A DNA stretch of 64,000 nucleotides from Amorphophallus konjac (taxonomy: Eukaryota > Streptophyta > Magnoliopsida > Alismatales > Araceae). Below, one piece after another: positions 1 to 9,754 of this stretch (its first letter is position 1; each line of letters begins with the position of its first letter). The stretch is taken from positions 271,070,698 to 271,134,697 of the forward strand of contig CM040128.1 in NCBI GenBank assembly GCA_022559845.1, in the 5' to 3' direction. The notes under the pieces were generated by a model. It was not told the origin of the DNA. It did not search any database and was given only the letters and a program-made list of their open reading frames with translations. Both the position numbers and the translations under genes were made by a program.

Positions 1-619
1 AGGTAGCGTGGTGTTTTCCTAGTAGCATGGCTAGGGCGGTTCGTGTCTGGTGGTCCCCGATCGTGGGATCGGGTGGTCGGGCGCGTGGCTTGGTTGTCCC
101 CCGACGGGAGACTAGGTTGTGTTTTCTGGTACAGTAGGAGTAGCTGTAGAGCCGAGGTTTTTGTCGGCCACCGTAGTTACTTTCCTACTTTCGTGGTTAC
201 TTCTTTCCGTTGCTGTCTTGCTAGCGTAGCATTCCTTCTGCCGTTGTTTCTCAGTTGGGGTTCCGCGGGATCCCTACTGGGCCAGTGACAGGAGGCTCAC
301 CCCTGCATTTCAGGTGCGGCGGTTCTGCCTTGGGATTCGGGGGTGCTGTGCGGAGATTCTTAGTTGCCAGCTTGCAGGGCCGAGTGTTCACTTGGCACGT
401 GGTACGTTTTACTGCTTTAGACTGTACTTTCTGTTGGACTGGACTCTGTTGTAGTTGTTCATTTATTTCTGTTAATTGTTGAATTGTCCTGCTTTATTCC
501 CTATTCCTTTGTGCCTCCACACTCCTTTTTAGCCCTTCCGAGCATCCCGCTCGTGGGCGGCGGTTCGGGATTCGAATGGTATCGGGCTCCTCCCGGTATC
601 CGGATCTCGGGTCGTCACA
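1..619 (+). mobile_element. 3' part of an LTR (Tekay-like), enters from left edge
   Basis: The last ~50 bases (about 570-619) read TATCGG...CTCCCGGTATCCGGAT...CTCGGGTCGTCACA. They align closely with the LTR terminus of element A read on its own strand, which ends CTCGGGTCGTTACA. Further in, the block near 262-300 (CCCTACTGGGCCAGTGACAG, then GGAGGCTCACCCC) matches a block in the element C LTR at 43290. No primer-binding site follows 619, so this is a 3' LTR or a solo LTR, not a 5' LTR. The rest of the element is left of the window. Short open frames inside it are not convincing genes. Confidence 0.7.
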
Positions 620-1087
620 ATCTTCACACTCCAGGCTCTTCATGTTTTTATTGTTTTGTGTCATTTAATTCCATTGTAATCTCGTTGCGTCTTTAGTGTA
701 ATCTTATCTCGCATTTCATGTACTCTTTCCTTTAAGTTAATGAAAGAAGTTATTCATTTAATCTAGATCTTGCTTATCTTCTCTCTCCACCTCCTTCTTC
801 TATCTCTTCTTTTCCACTTTATGTAATTATTTTCTATAGCATAGGAGCATAGTCATAGGTGCTCTTAATTAATTTGGACCGTCTATCGTTTCATCATTTT
901 CTTCAATCAACAAAATCACAAATGTTTGCTAAGAAAAGCTAAGGTTCTTGATCTAAAAATCTCTTATTCCCTGTGGATTCGACCCGTGCTTGTCATAATA
1001 CTACGTTCTCTTTTGATCATTTTGTGCGAGTTCAGTTTTAAAATTGTTAGCGCATATGTAGTAACGACATACGCTTCCACGTTATCA
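620..1087 (+). repeat. Element B 5' LTR, 3' portion
   Basis: AT-rich sequence ending ...CCACGTTATCA directly before a primer-binding-like motif. The block CCCTGTGGATTCGACCCGTG at 969-988 is typical of U5 regions of plant gypsy LTRs. The 5' part of this LTR was lost or displaced by the LTR that ends at 619. Confidence 0.55.
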
Positions 1088-1092
1088 ATTTT

Positions 1093-1110
1093 TGGCGTCG
1101 TTGCCGGGGA
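1093..1110 (+). other. Primer-binding site of element B (tRNA-Asp type)
   Basis: TGGCGTCGTTGCCGGGGA lies six bases after the LTR end at 1087. The well-known plant gypsy PBS TGGCGCCGTTGCCGGGGA differs by one base (C to T). Confidence 0.65.
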
Positions 1111-1885
1111 AGAATGATGATTTATGATTTAAGAACCTTATTTTCCTTGTGTATATAGTGTACTAATAAAGTTCTCTTTTCTTATTTTTATAGAAAAAAA
1201 GAAAAAAGGGGAAAATCAGATCTGAAAATCTAGAAAAAAAATTCTATCAGAAAAAACATGTCGCAGAAAGCTGAAGCGTAGGTGCAGATGATAGAAAGCA
1301 GAAAATCCAGAGAAAATATCTATTGCAGAAAGTAGAAATCTGTAAGCGAACGTCCTGTTCTAAAAAAAGAAAGTCTGGAAATTTAAAAAAAAATAAAAAC
1401 ATTCAGAGGTAAGTTCTCCTTCCGCTCTTTAGTCTTGTGATTGAGTCATTTATTTCAAAAAAAAAAAGAACGATGGATCACTCTTCAAGTAAGTATCTAA
1501 ACTTTCCCTCTTTCATTTTAGTTTCATTTCTCTACTTTCCATATCTTGTGGCTAGATAGGTTCATTAAAAAAAATCACTTGAACTTGAATAAAAACCTTC
1601 ATTGCAAAAGGAGAACCCACACTTGCATGTTTTAAGTCATGCATCATTTAGGATAGATTTTTTATTTTTGTTTAATTTTTGTTAATTGCATTATTGAAGA
1701 TTACGAGGGCAAGGTGAATTCTTCCAAACTTTTTCTTAATCACATGCTCGTGCATATTTGTATAGAACCCCTTGTGTGAATTTGTGGTGTGCATTTCACA
1801 ACTCACCCAACATAGTCCGACTCACTATGAAAGCACAAATTTTTTGTCGACCCAAAATGAGAGCCCATTACATGAGGGGAGTTAA

Positions 1886-2172
1886 TTTTCACCATTTACT
1901 CAAAATCATACCCAAACCTCTCAGTTCTTCTATGGGACCCATGATTTATCTCTCACCCAAGGACAAGTCCAAAATTCTCAAGATTTTTTCACACCATACT
2001 TTGACCCATGTCCACATGCCTTTAACTTTGATCGGAGAGACCAACACAACTTTTCTTGGGGATCCTATCAAGACCAGGCCCACAGTCCTCCAGAATAAAA
2101 TTTTTAAAATTGGACTAAATTTCCAATTCACCCTTATGATCAAGCCCAGTATGGAGGGAAGCCCACATACTC
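1886..2172 (+). pseudogene. Element B ORF, 5' segment (gag-like position), decayed
   Basis: The frame starting at 1886 is protein-like (SQFFYGTHD, FDPCPHAFNFDRRDQHNF, DQAQYGGKP) and rich in Q, Y, D and F. It carries stops at 2096-2098 and 2105-2107. The frame is open again up to the element A insertion point, and after removing A and one copy of the TACTC duplication it continues in phase in the segment starting at 12524. A possible upstream start is the ATG at 1473, followed at once by a GTAAGTAT donor-like sequence, so an intron is conceivable. Family not recognised. An overlapping 139-codon frame from 1758 seems to be the wrong phase. Confidence 0.5.
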
Positions 2173-3354
2173 TGTAACGACCCGAGAATCCGATTACCGG
2201 GAAGGTCCGATAACCCGAGACTCGCACCGCCACCCACGAGTCCGAGGACTCGGAAGGGTTAAAAGGATGGTGTGAAGACTACACAAGTATCGCAAATAAT
2301 TACAGCACTTAAGCAGTTTATATAATTAAGCAGGAAATAAACAATATTTTTATTAATACATGGTCCACAAGATAACAACAAAATAGCAACAGTAGTCCAC
2401 AACTAGTACAGAGACAAGAAAGAAAAGTATAGTTACACGGGGCATACCCCGACTCTGACCTCTGGCACTAACGCTGGGCACCTGAACCACGCTGAGCCTC
2501 AGACGCGCTCCCCTGAAGCCGTGCCTTGCCTGAAACGCGGTGAAAACATGCAGAGAATGAGTCTCAGAATAAGACTCAGTAAGGATCACTCGAACCCTAC
2601 CTCACAAACGGGAAACCACTACGCTAGCGGCTAAGCGAGTACCTCGGAAAGGGAAGCCCTGTCATCTACAAAACACCGGTTTCACGGCACGAAAATCGAC
2701 ACACGTGCCACGGTGAAAGGACCGGAACACCACGGCCGACACGACAAAACCCGAAGGTCGAAGTCGCAACGACTGACAGTCTGTCACTCCCGACTCGACA
2801 TGAGTACCTCCCACTAGAAGCACAGTCAGTAGCATCCCCTGACGTCTTACACCGCACCGCAGGTGAACTTCCTAACGTGGTAGCGCCTACCAGAGGCACG
2901 GACACCGAAGAAGTAACCACAAACAAGTGACTAGCTGGGGTCACGTCCGTCGGCATGGGTCCAACCGCCCCCAACCACGTGTGCACACACAGACCGTACG
3001 TCCTAGGTCTGGCCTCTAACTAGTTTTCCCCTGGAGCCGGACTCTGGCTACCGACGAGGGGCCCAACGGAAACCAGTCAAAAAACCATCCTCAGGGTAGC
3101 CTCTCCACCACTCCCTGGTGGGTCCACTCGCGTGCAGGTAGGCTATGACTAGTGGAAGGTTACTGAAGGAGTAGACTCTCAATTCAACGAAAAACAACGT
3201 CTCAACCGGACGGTACAAGGAACGCCCCTCGCACCAACACCGTCGCACGGTGACACAAGCCGACAATGACATCTCCCGGTACTGCTCAGTATGATGAGAG
3301 ACACGCTGACACGACCCGTCCCCTTGAACGGTCTACCCTGGGCCGCTCAGGGAT

Positions 3355-3905
3355 GTGCGGTCGCACAGGGTCCGCACCAGGTTAAACGGCCAACACGGGA
3401 CCGTTCTACCCCAGGTCCAAACGGTCAGAAGAGCGGCCAACATGGGCCAGTTCAACAGATGTGCCGCCAGCTCCTAGCCGCACGTGGGTGAGGAACGGTC
3501 AGCTCCTGGCCGCTCGTCTCCCAACGGTAATAAACCTGAACGGCTAGTCCTTAGCCGCACTTGGGAAGGGCGGCTACGGTTCCGCCGTTCGAGGGTTGTG
3601 CGGTCCAGATATGACCGCACACGAGGCAACGACACTAGATGACGTACGGCCAGCACCTGGCCGCACGAAGGGTTATGCGGCCATCTCCTGGCCGCACACC
3701 CCGGTGCACTGTATAACGGTAATAATCAACGGTCGAAAACCTAGGGTTGGGAGGTCGTTATGGGGCCGCACCTTAGGATGTGCGGTCGCACGACAGACCG
3801 CACAAGCCCACTGCGCACCGAGCCCCAACCACAACGCGCCGAGCTGATGGACGGCCAGAACGGGGCCGCACAAGGGTTATGCGGGCCCTAGTTCGACCGC
3901 ACATA
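3355..3905. repeat. Palindrome array in element A LTR (core TGCGGCCA / TGGCCGCA)
   Basis: About nine imperfect palindromes of 20-24 bp, e.g. 3644-3666 (ACGGCCA..TGGCCGCAC), 3676-3697 (TGCGGCCA..TGGCCGCA), 3599-3620 (TGCGGTC..GACCGCA), 3541-3560, 3764-3786, 3780-3802 and 3879-3902. They lie downstream of the minus-strand TATA box, so they would be in the transcribed R/U5 part. The partner LTR has the matching array at about 11100-11640. Confidence 0.75.
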
Positions 3906-4358
3906 GCTCACCAGCGCGAAAACGGTGAACCTCACCGGAATTGCCCATTTCGGCCCCAAAACAAGCCCCACGAAGGGGAAAACGGTGAGAGAAGGACCCC
4001 CAAGCCCCCCTAGCATGCTCCTAAGCCCTTAAACTACAGAATCAGGGCTTAAAACGGCAGATCAGACGTACTCTCCCCTCGGCATGGACGACCCTTCCCG
4101 GTGCGAAAATAACCCCTCTCGACCTCGTCTCGGGCTAAAACTCACGGGGAAGAAAGGCAAGAGGCTAGGGAACGTCACCCTACCTCCGGTTCGCGACGAG
4201 ACGCGCTGTTCCGAGCTCAATCCCACAAAGAACGCCGTTAGAACCTCGCCTTCCCACGTTTCGCACGCTTGCCGCACGATCGCCTCGTCGTCACCCACGT
4301 CGTCGCGCCGTCGCCCCGCCGCCATCTGCAGCCGGAACGGAGGTCGTCACGCTCGAAC

Positions 4359-4395
<37 letters not shown>

Positions 4396-4476
4396 CGGCC
4401 ACGGTCGTGAGGGAGGAAGGAGAAGAAAGGAAGAAGAAGAAAGAGAAAGAAGAAAAGAAAAAGGAAAAGAAAAGGG

Positions 4477-4485
4477 AATTTATAG
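4477..4485 (-). promoter_or_regulatory. TATA box in element A 3' LTR
   Basis: CTATAAATT on the minus strand, next to a GA/CT-rich stretch. The same motif is in the other LTR at about 12176-12184, where it would drive element transcription. Confidence 0.5.
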
Positions 4486-4823
4486 AAAATCCAAAAATTC
4501 TAGAAAATGCCAAAAAATTAAAAATTACATTTTTGGGATCCTCGGAACGCACCGATCGTAACGGTACCATTCTCGCCTAGGTGAACGACCCGGGTCACTC
4601 GCAACGAGGTTCCGAAGGAATTGCCGAAACACACACCAGAAATCAGAAAACACGCAAGGAAAAAGCAACGGAGGCACTCCGAGACACCGAAACAACTCCG
4701 GATCGCGCCGATCCAAACACGAAAGATGTCTGAAACGAAATTTCAGACATAACGGAGTCGGACACTCCGAGAAACTAGATCCGAGACCCATGAAGAAGGA
4801 TCCGAAAGGTCCGGAATATTACA

Positions 4824-4840
4824 ACCCTCCCCCTTTAAGG
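4824..4840 (-). other. Polypurine tract of element A
   Basis: Read on the minus strand this is CCTTAAAGGGGGAGGGT, immediately upstream of the 3' LTR. It is the expected primer for plus-strand DNA synthesis. Confidence 0.85.
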
Positions 4841-4890
4841 AATTTTATCCTCGAAATTGAGAACAACCCAAGGGAAAAGAAAGAGGGGAC

Positions 4891-5950
4891 TCACTCAAAC
4901 AGGTACGGGAACTGCAGACGCATCTCATCCTCACGCTCCCAAGAAGCCTCACCACCAGAGTGCCGCTGCCACACCACCTTGACCAAGGGGATGACCTTGT
5001 TCCGCAGGTGCTGGTCTCGCCTTTCCTCAACGCAGACGGGAAACTCTGGGAGAGAAAGATCTGGAGTCACCTCGGGCCAAACAGAATCCTCAAGCACATG
5101 AGAGTCATCGGGCATATACTTCCGCAACATCGAGACGTGAAACACGTCATGCACCGACGCCAACTCAGGGGGTAACTGCAACCGATAAGCAACCACACCG
5201 ATGCGTTCCACAATCACAAAAGGACCAATGTAGCGGGGACTCAACTTCCCACGCCGTCCAAACTGCATCACCCCCTTCATCGGAGAAACTCTCAAGAACA
5301 CACGATCGCCTACGGCGAACGCGAGAGGCTGCTTCCTCCGATCAACATAGCTCTTCTGCCGACTCTGGGCTGCCAACATGTTCTGACGAACCAAGTGCAC
5401 AACATCCACACACTGCTGCACCAACTCCGGTCCCGTCAAAACACGCTCACCAACCTCGAACCAGTCAAGTGGAGTCTGACACGGACGCCCGTACAACACC
5501 TCATAAGGATCCATGCCGATGCTCGAATGATAGCTGTTGTTGTAGGCAAACTCCACCAACGGTAGGTGGTGAATCCAACTCCCCTGCCACTCTAGACAAC
5601 ATGATCTCAACATATCCTCCAAAGTCTGGATGGTCCTCTCTGACTGACCATCTGACTGATGATGGTACGCTGAGCTAAATGCCAAATCCGTGTCAAGAGC
5701 TCGCTGGAAACTCCTCCAGAATCCAGACGTGAAGCGCGGATCCCCATCCGACACAATGGAGATGAGAATCCCATGGAATAGAACGATCCGCTCCACATAG
5801 AGACAAGCCAACTTGGGCACACTCCATCTGACTTTGACCGGTAACAACCGAGTCACCTTCGTCAGCCTATCCATCAGCAACCAAATACTGTCATGCCCAC
5901 CCGGAGTCCTCGATAATCCCACCATAAAATCCGTGGTCACGTGGTCCCAT
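4891..5950 (-). pseudogene. pol: Element A pol: integrase core, C-terminal domain and chromodomain
   Basis: An open frame of about 350 codons. Integrase catalytic motifs are visible in order: D in LLMDRLTK, D in SDGDPRFTS, E in SERTIQTLEDML. The gypsy C-terminal segment follows (GDRVFLRVSP, RGKLSPRYIGPF, VHDVFHVSMLRKY), then a chromodomain-like tail (RNKVIPLVKVVW, EASWEREDEM, FPYLF) ending at 4891. This C-terminus is typical of Tekay/Del chromoviruses, which use it to direct integration into heterochromatin. The frame is separated from the upstream pol part only by a TAG at 5953-5955, where homologs have a tryptophan (context PA-W-KWDHVT). Confidence 0.88.
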
Positions 5951-5952
5951 TT

Positions 5953-7005
5953 CTAAGCGGGAACATCCAAGAGCCGAAGAGTAGCTCCTGGTCGCTGATG
6001 CTCCGCCTTCACTTGCTGACAGGTCAGGCACCTGGCCACAAACTCGGCAACATCCCTCTTCATGCCAGGCCACCAGAACTGTCTCCGCAAGTTCCGATTC
6101 ATCTTCGTCGCACTCGGGTGTACGGTGTATCTGCTCCCATGAGCCTCGCGCAACACCGCACGACGAACCTGCTCATCTGTTGGGATGTACAGCCTACCAC
6201 GAAACCTCCAAGCACCGTCCTCGCCGAGCTCCACATCAGCCATAGCCAAAATCCAGGACAACTCAGGGTCTGCATGCTGAGCCTCTGTCACCTGACGACG
6301 GATAGCAGGCGTGACAGTCAGACTCGCGAGCACTGCTAACCCTGGTTCATGGGGAATCTTGAGCCTGAATGACACTTCGGGCACTTCTTCCCAGAGCCTC
6401 CACTTCCTCAACATCAAGGCACTGACCGAGACCTTCCGACTCAAAGCATCGGCAACGACATTCATCATGCCTGGCTGATAAGACAGGGTGAAGTCATAAT
6501 CCTTCATATACTCCATCCAACGCCTCTGCCTAAGGTTAAGGTCCCTCTGCGTGAACACATACCTCAAACTCTGGTGGTCAGTGAACACCTCGAACTTCTC
6601 ACCGTATAGATAATGTCTCCAGATCTTCAGCGCGAAGATCACAGCCCCCAACTCCAGGTCATGGGTAGGGTAGTTCTCCTCATGGGGCTTCAGCTGTCGA
6701 GATGCATAAGCCACCACTCTACCATGCTGCATCAACACAGCACCCAATCCGACCCCAGAAGCATATGTACACACCACAAAGCCTCCCGATCCAGAAGGTA
6801 AAACCAACACCGGAGCCGAGGTGAGCAATCTCTTCAGCTCCCCGAAACTCTGCTCACACTTATCAGTCCAGATAAAAGGCACATCCTTCCACGTAAGTCT
6901 GGTCATTGGGGCCACAACGGGAGAAAAATCCTGATAAACTGGCGATAATAGCCCGTAAGCCCCAAGAAACTCTGGATCTCCGTCGCAGACCTCGACCTCG
7001 GCCAC
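5953..7005 (-). pseudogene. pol: Element A pol: RT end, RNase H, integrase HHCC domain
   Basis: About 350 codons without a stop. RNase H features are [39 protein letters not shown] and [10 protein letters not shown]. The usual first catalytic motif TDAS reads TYAS here, so the aspartate is lost and this copy is probably inactive. The integrase zinc-binding domain follows: [14 protein letters not shown], then [15 protein letters not shown]. It ends at the TAG at 5953. Upstream RT continues in another frame, so there is at least one frameshift near 7005-7060. Confidence 0.88.
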
Positions 7006-7691
7006 TGCATTACTACCTCAACCTTGGCGGGGTCCACGGAAACACCATCACCAGCAATCACGTGCCCTAAAAGTGCACCTCACGAAGCCAAAACTCACAC
7101 TTACTGAGCTTCGCATACAACTGGTGATCTCGCAATGTCTGCAGCACCACACCCAAATAGTATGCGTGCTCCTCGGCAGACCGCGAATACACAAGGATGT
7201 CATCTACAAATACGACCACGAACTGGTCTAAGTACGGATGAAACACCCTCTGCATCAAGTCCATGAAGGCTGCGGGGGTATTGTGAGCCCAAACGGCATC
7301 ACCAAGAACTCATAATGCCCATACCTCGAGTTAAACGCAGTCTTTTTCACATCGGACTTGCGAATCCTCAGCTGATAGTAACCAGACCGTAAATCAATCC
7401 GTGAGAACACTCGAGCAGACTAAAGCTGGTCGAACAAATCATCAATCCGCGGCAACGGATACTTGTTCTTAATGGTCACCTCATTCAGCTGCCGGTAGTC
7501 AATGCACAATGCAAGCTACCGTCCTTTTTCTTCACGAACAACACCGGCGCACCCCAAGGGGAAAAGCTAGGACGAATGTACCCCTTGGCCATCAACTCCT
7601 GCAACTGCGCCCTTAACTCCCTCAACTCAGCGGGAGCCATACGATAGGGAGCCTTCGCCAAAGGCCCCATACCCGGCACAACATCGATCAC
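7006..7691 (-). pseudogene. pol: Element A pol: reverse transcriptase, frameshifted
   Basis: RT pieces lie in several frames. At 7485-7691: [40 protein letters not shown]. Around 7310-7480: [48 protein letters not shown]. At 7067-7264: [19 protein letters not shown], with the catalytic VDD at about 7199-7210. The frame is lost after KKKDGS (the next residues are right in another phase), near 7290, and near 7060. All core RT motifs are recognisable, but no continuous protein could be made. Confidence 0.85.
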
Positions 7692-8299
7692 GAAATCGAT
7701 CTCTCGCTGGGGAGGTAATCCAGGTAAGTCCTCCGAAAAATATCAGAAAACTCGCACACCACCGGAATGTTCTCGACATCCGGACACGGTTGGTCTACCA
7801 AGACCACAGAAGCGAGAAAACCCTGACAACCCGCATCAAGCAAACGACGAGCTCGAATCGCAGAAATAAGAAAGCGGGAAGAGGAAGACTTGATACCTTG
7901 GAAATAGAAGGTGGGTCCATGAAGTCGCCAAAAATAAACCCTCTTCGAGCCACAATCCACCAACGCATGATGTGCCTCGAGCCAATCCATGTCCAAAATC
8001 ACATCGAAGTCCTAAAGCGGCAACGCATAGAGCCTGGCCTGCAAACTCCGCCCTTCAACCCACACCGGAACCCCATCGAAACAATACGGAGTGATCATAA
8101 AATCACCTGAAGGTAACTCCACTGCCAAATCACAGGACAACTGGGTCACCGGCTCCTCGATACTCAGCGCGAAATCCTCCGAAATAAATAAATGAGACGC
8201 GCCAGAATCAAACCAAACCCGAGCCGCACAATCCAAATCTGAACGGTACATTCCATGAGCTGCGACGCCACTGCCTCTGCCCTGGTCATGTGCGTAATC
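7692..8299 (-). pseudogene. pol: Element A pol: aspartic protease region
   Basis: On the minus strand, 8012-8251 encodes VWFDSGASHLFISEDF, the retroviral-type protease active site (DSGAS at about 8195-8209). 7688-8002 continues with MILDMDWLEAHHALVDC, the flap and C-terminal part common to plant chromovirus proteases, then the linker toward RT ([11 protein letters not shown]). A stop separates the two pieces, so the domain is broken. Confidence 0.8.
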
Positions 8300-9590
8300 T
8301 GGCCTCGAGCTCTCTGCCTGCCTCCCACACTAGCTGATCTGGGTAGCGGAGGATACTGTCCCTGCTGGTGTTGCTACTGCTGCGGCCTCTGCTGCTGGGG
8401 AACCTGCTGCTACTGAGGAAACTTTTGCTGCTGCCTCTGAGGACAGTCACGCGCCATATGCCCTGGATGGTCACACTGGAAACAAACTATCGACGCTGTG
8501 CACTGCCTGCCTGGATGGAACTCGCTACACCGTGGACACGGTCCTCGCGATCTACCCACTGATCCCTGACGCTAAAAAGGAACCGGCTGATGTACACTGC
8601 GCGACGATGCCTGCTGCTCACGGCCTCCCTTCTTCTTCCTCCGAAACTCTTCCCGAGGAACTTCTTGACCTTCGAGCCAAAAGACACCGATACTGTCACT
8701 GACGCTGCCGGTGCTGGCGCCCCTGAACCACCTGACGCATGCTGGAAAGAACCCTGATGCTGGGTAGCCGACTGCTGGCTGCGACCTGACAAGGACTACC
8801 CCTGGCTAATCAGTCCTCGAGTCCTCAGCATATCCATCTCCAAGGAAGCCGCTATGCGAGACGTTGTCTCCAAATCGGTGGCAGCATTCGCGATCAAATG
8901 GTGCCTCAACTCCTACCTCAAGCTCTGTACGAACTGTGCGGTCTTCACCCTCTCATGCTCCATGATATGAGGTGCATACCGACCCAGCTCAACAAATCGG
9001 GCCCTGTACTGCAACACGGACATGTCGCCCTAGACCAGCTCCAAAAACTCACGCATCCGCTGCGTAGCAATATACTCTGGACAGTAGGCATGCTCAAAAG
9101 CACTGACAAAGTCACTCCACGCAATCTGCTCAAGGGGACGCGACTGAAAAGACGTCTTCCACTCAGAAGACCACCTCGCTCGAGCCGTACCCTGCAACTG
9201 GTTGTAGGCCAACATCACCATGTCCTCTACAGTACATCGCGTAAAACTGAACACCCGCTCCATCACGTCGAGCCAATCTCGAGCCAAATCAGGATCTGGC
9301 TGACCGTCGTAGTAAGGTGGATGGAACTGCAAGAAATCCTTCACTATCCGGCCTGGCCCACCCCTGATTGACGAGCCCTCACCAGCCTTTCCGCCGAACT
9401 GCTGCGACATAAGCTGGTACATGCCATGAAAGAAATCCTTGACCCCCGGAACCCTCGCAGCATCCGCTGCCTCGGTGGCCGCAGGTGGCACTCTACTCTG
9501 CTCCTCCTGCTCCTGCTGAACCTCCAGCTAGATCTCCTGACCTCCAGCCGACTGCCCCTGCTGAGAGCGAGTGCTTCGCCTCGGCGCCAT
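8300..9590 (-). pseudogene. gag: Element A gag, with stops
   Basis: The start is the ATG at 9590-9588 (MAPRRSTRSQQGQSAGGQE), 151 bp inside the 5' LTR boundary. Gag motifs: FLQFHPPYYDGQPDPDLARD, WLDVMERVF, AYNQLQGTARARW, FEHAYCPEYI, then MRREFLEL-like CA sequence. A CCHC zinc knuckle (CFQCDHPGHMARDC) is at 8443-8484. Stops occur at 9528-9530 and 9030-9032, and the frame changes before the zinc knuckle. Gag would form the particle shell and bind the RNA; this copy is dead. Confidence 0.82.
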
Positions 9591-9740
9591 GCTCGCTCCT
9601 GAAGCAAAAGATAGGAAACACGTAACAGCAAGGTTAAGAAAAACACACGATGTCCGATGCCAGCGTCAACTGTACATCATCGCTGTGGACTAGTGGACCA
9701 CTACAATTACCTATGATTCTCGTATAATTCCATGACCGCT

Positions 9741-9752
9741 GCTCTGATACCA
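9741..9752 (-). other. Primer-binding site of element A (tRNA-iMet)
   Basis: TGGTATCAGAGC on the minus strand, two bases from the 5' LTR. It is the classic plant initiator-tRNA complement. Confidence 0.93.
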
Positions 9753-9754
9753 GC

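Larger units (their letters stand above)
2173..4823 (-). repeat. Element A 3' LTR
   Basis: 2651 bp, TGTAACGACCCGAGAATC... on the plus strand to ...GGAATATTACA. Paired with 9755-12518. It contains a palindrome array, a GA microsatellite at about 4362-4393 and a minus-strand TATA box near 4477-4485. Confidence 0.93.

Noticed and set aside
4238..4580. Frames made of RERERER or LSLSLS in the element A LTR
   Set aside because: Products of the GA/CT microsatellite, not genes.
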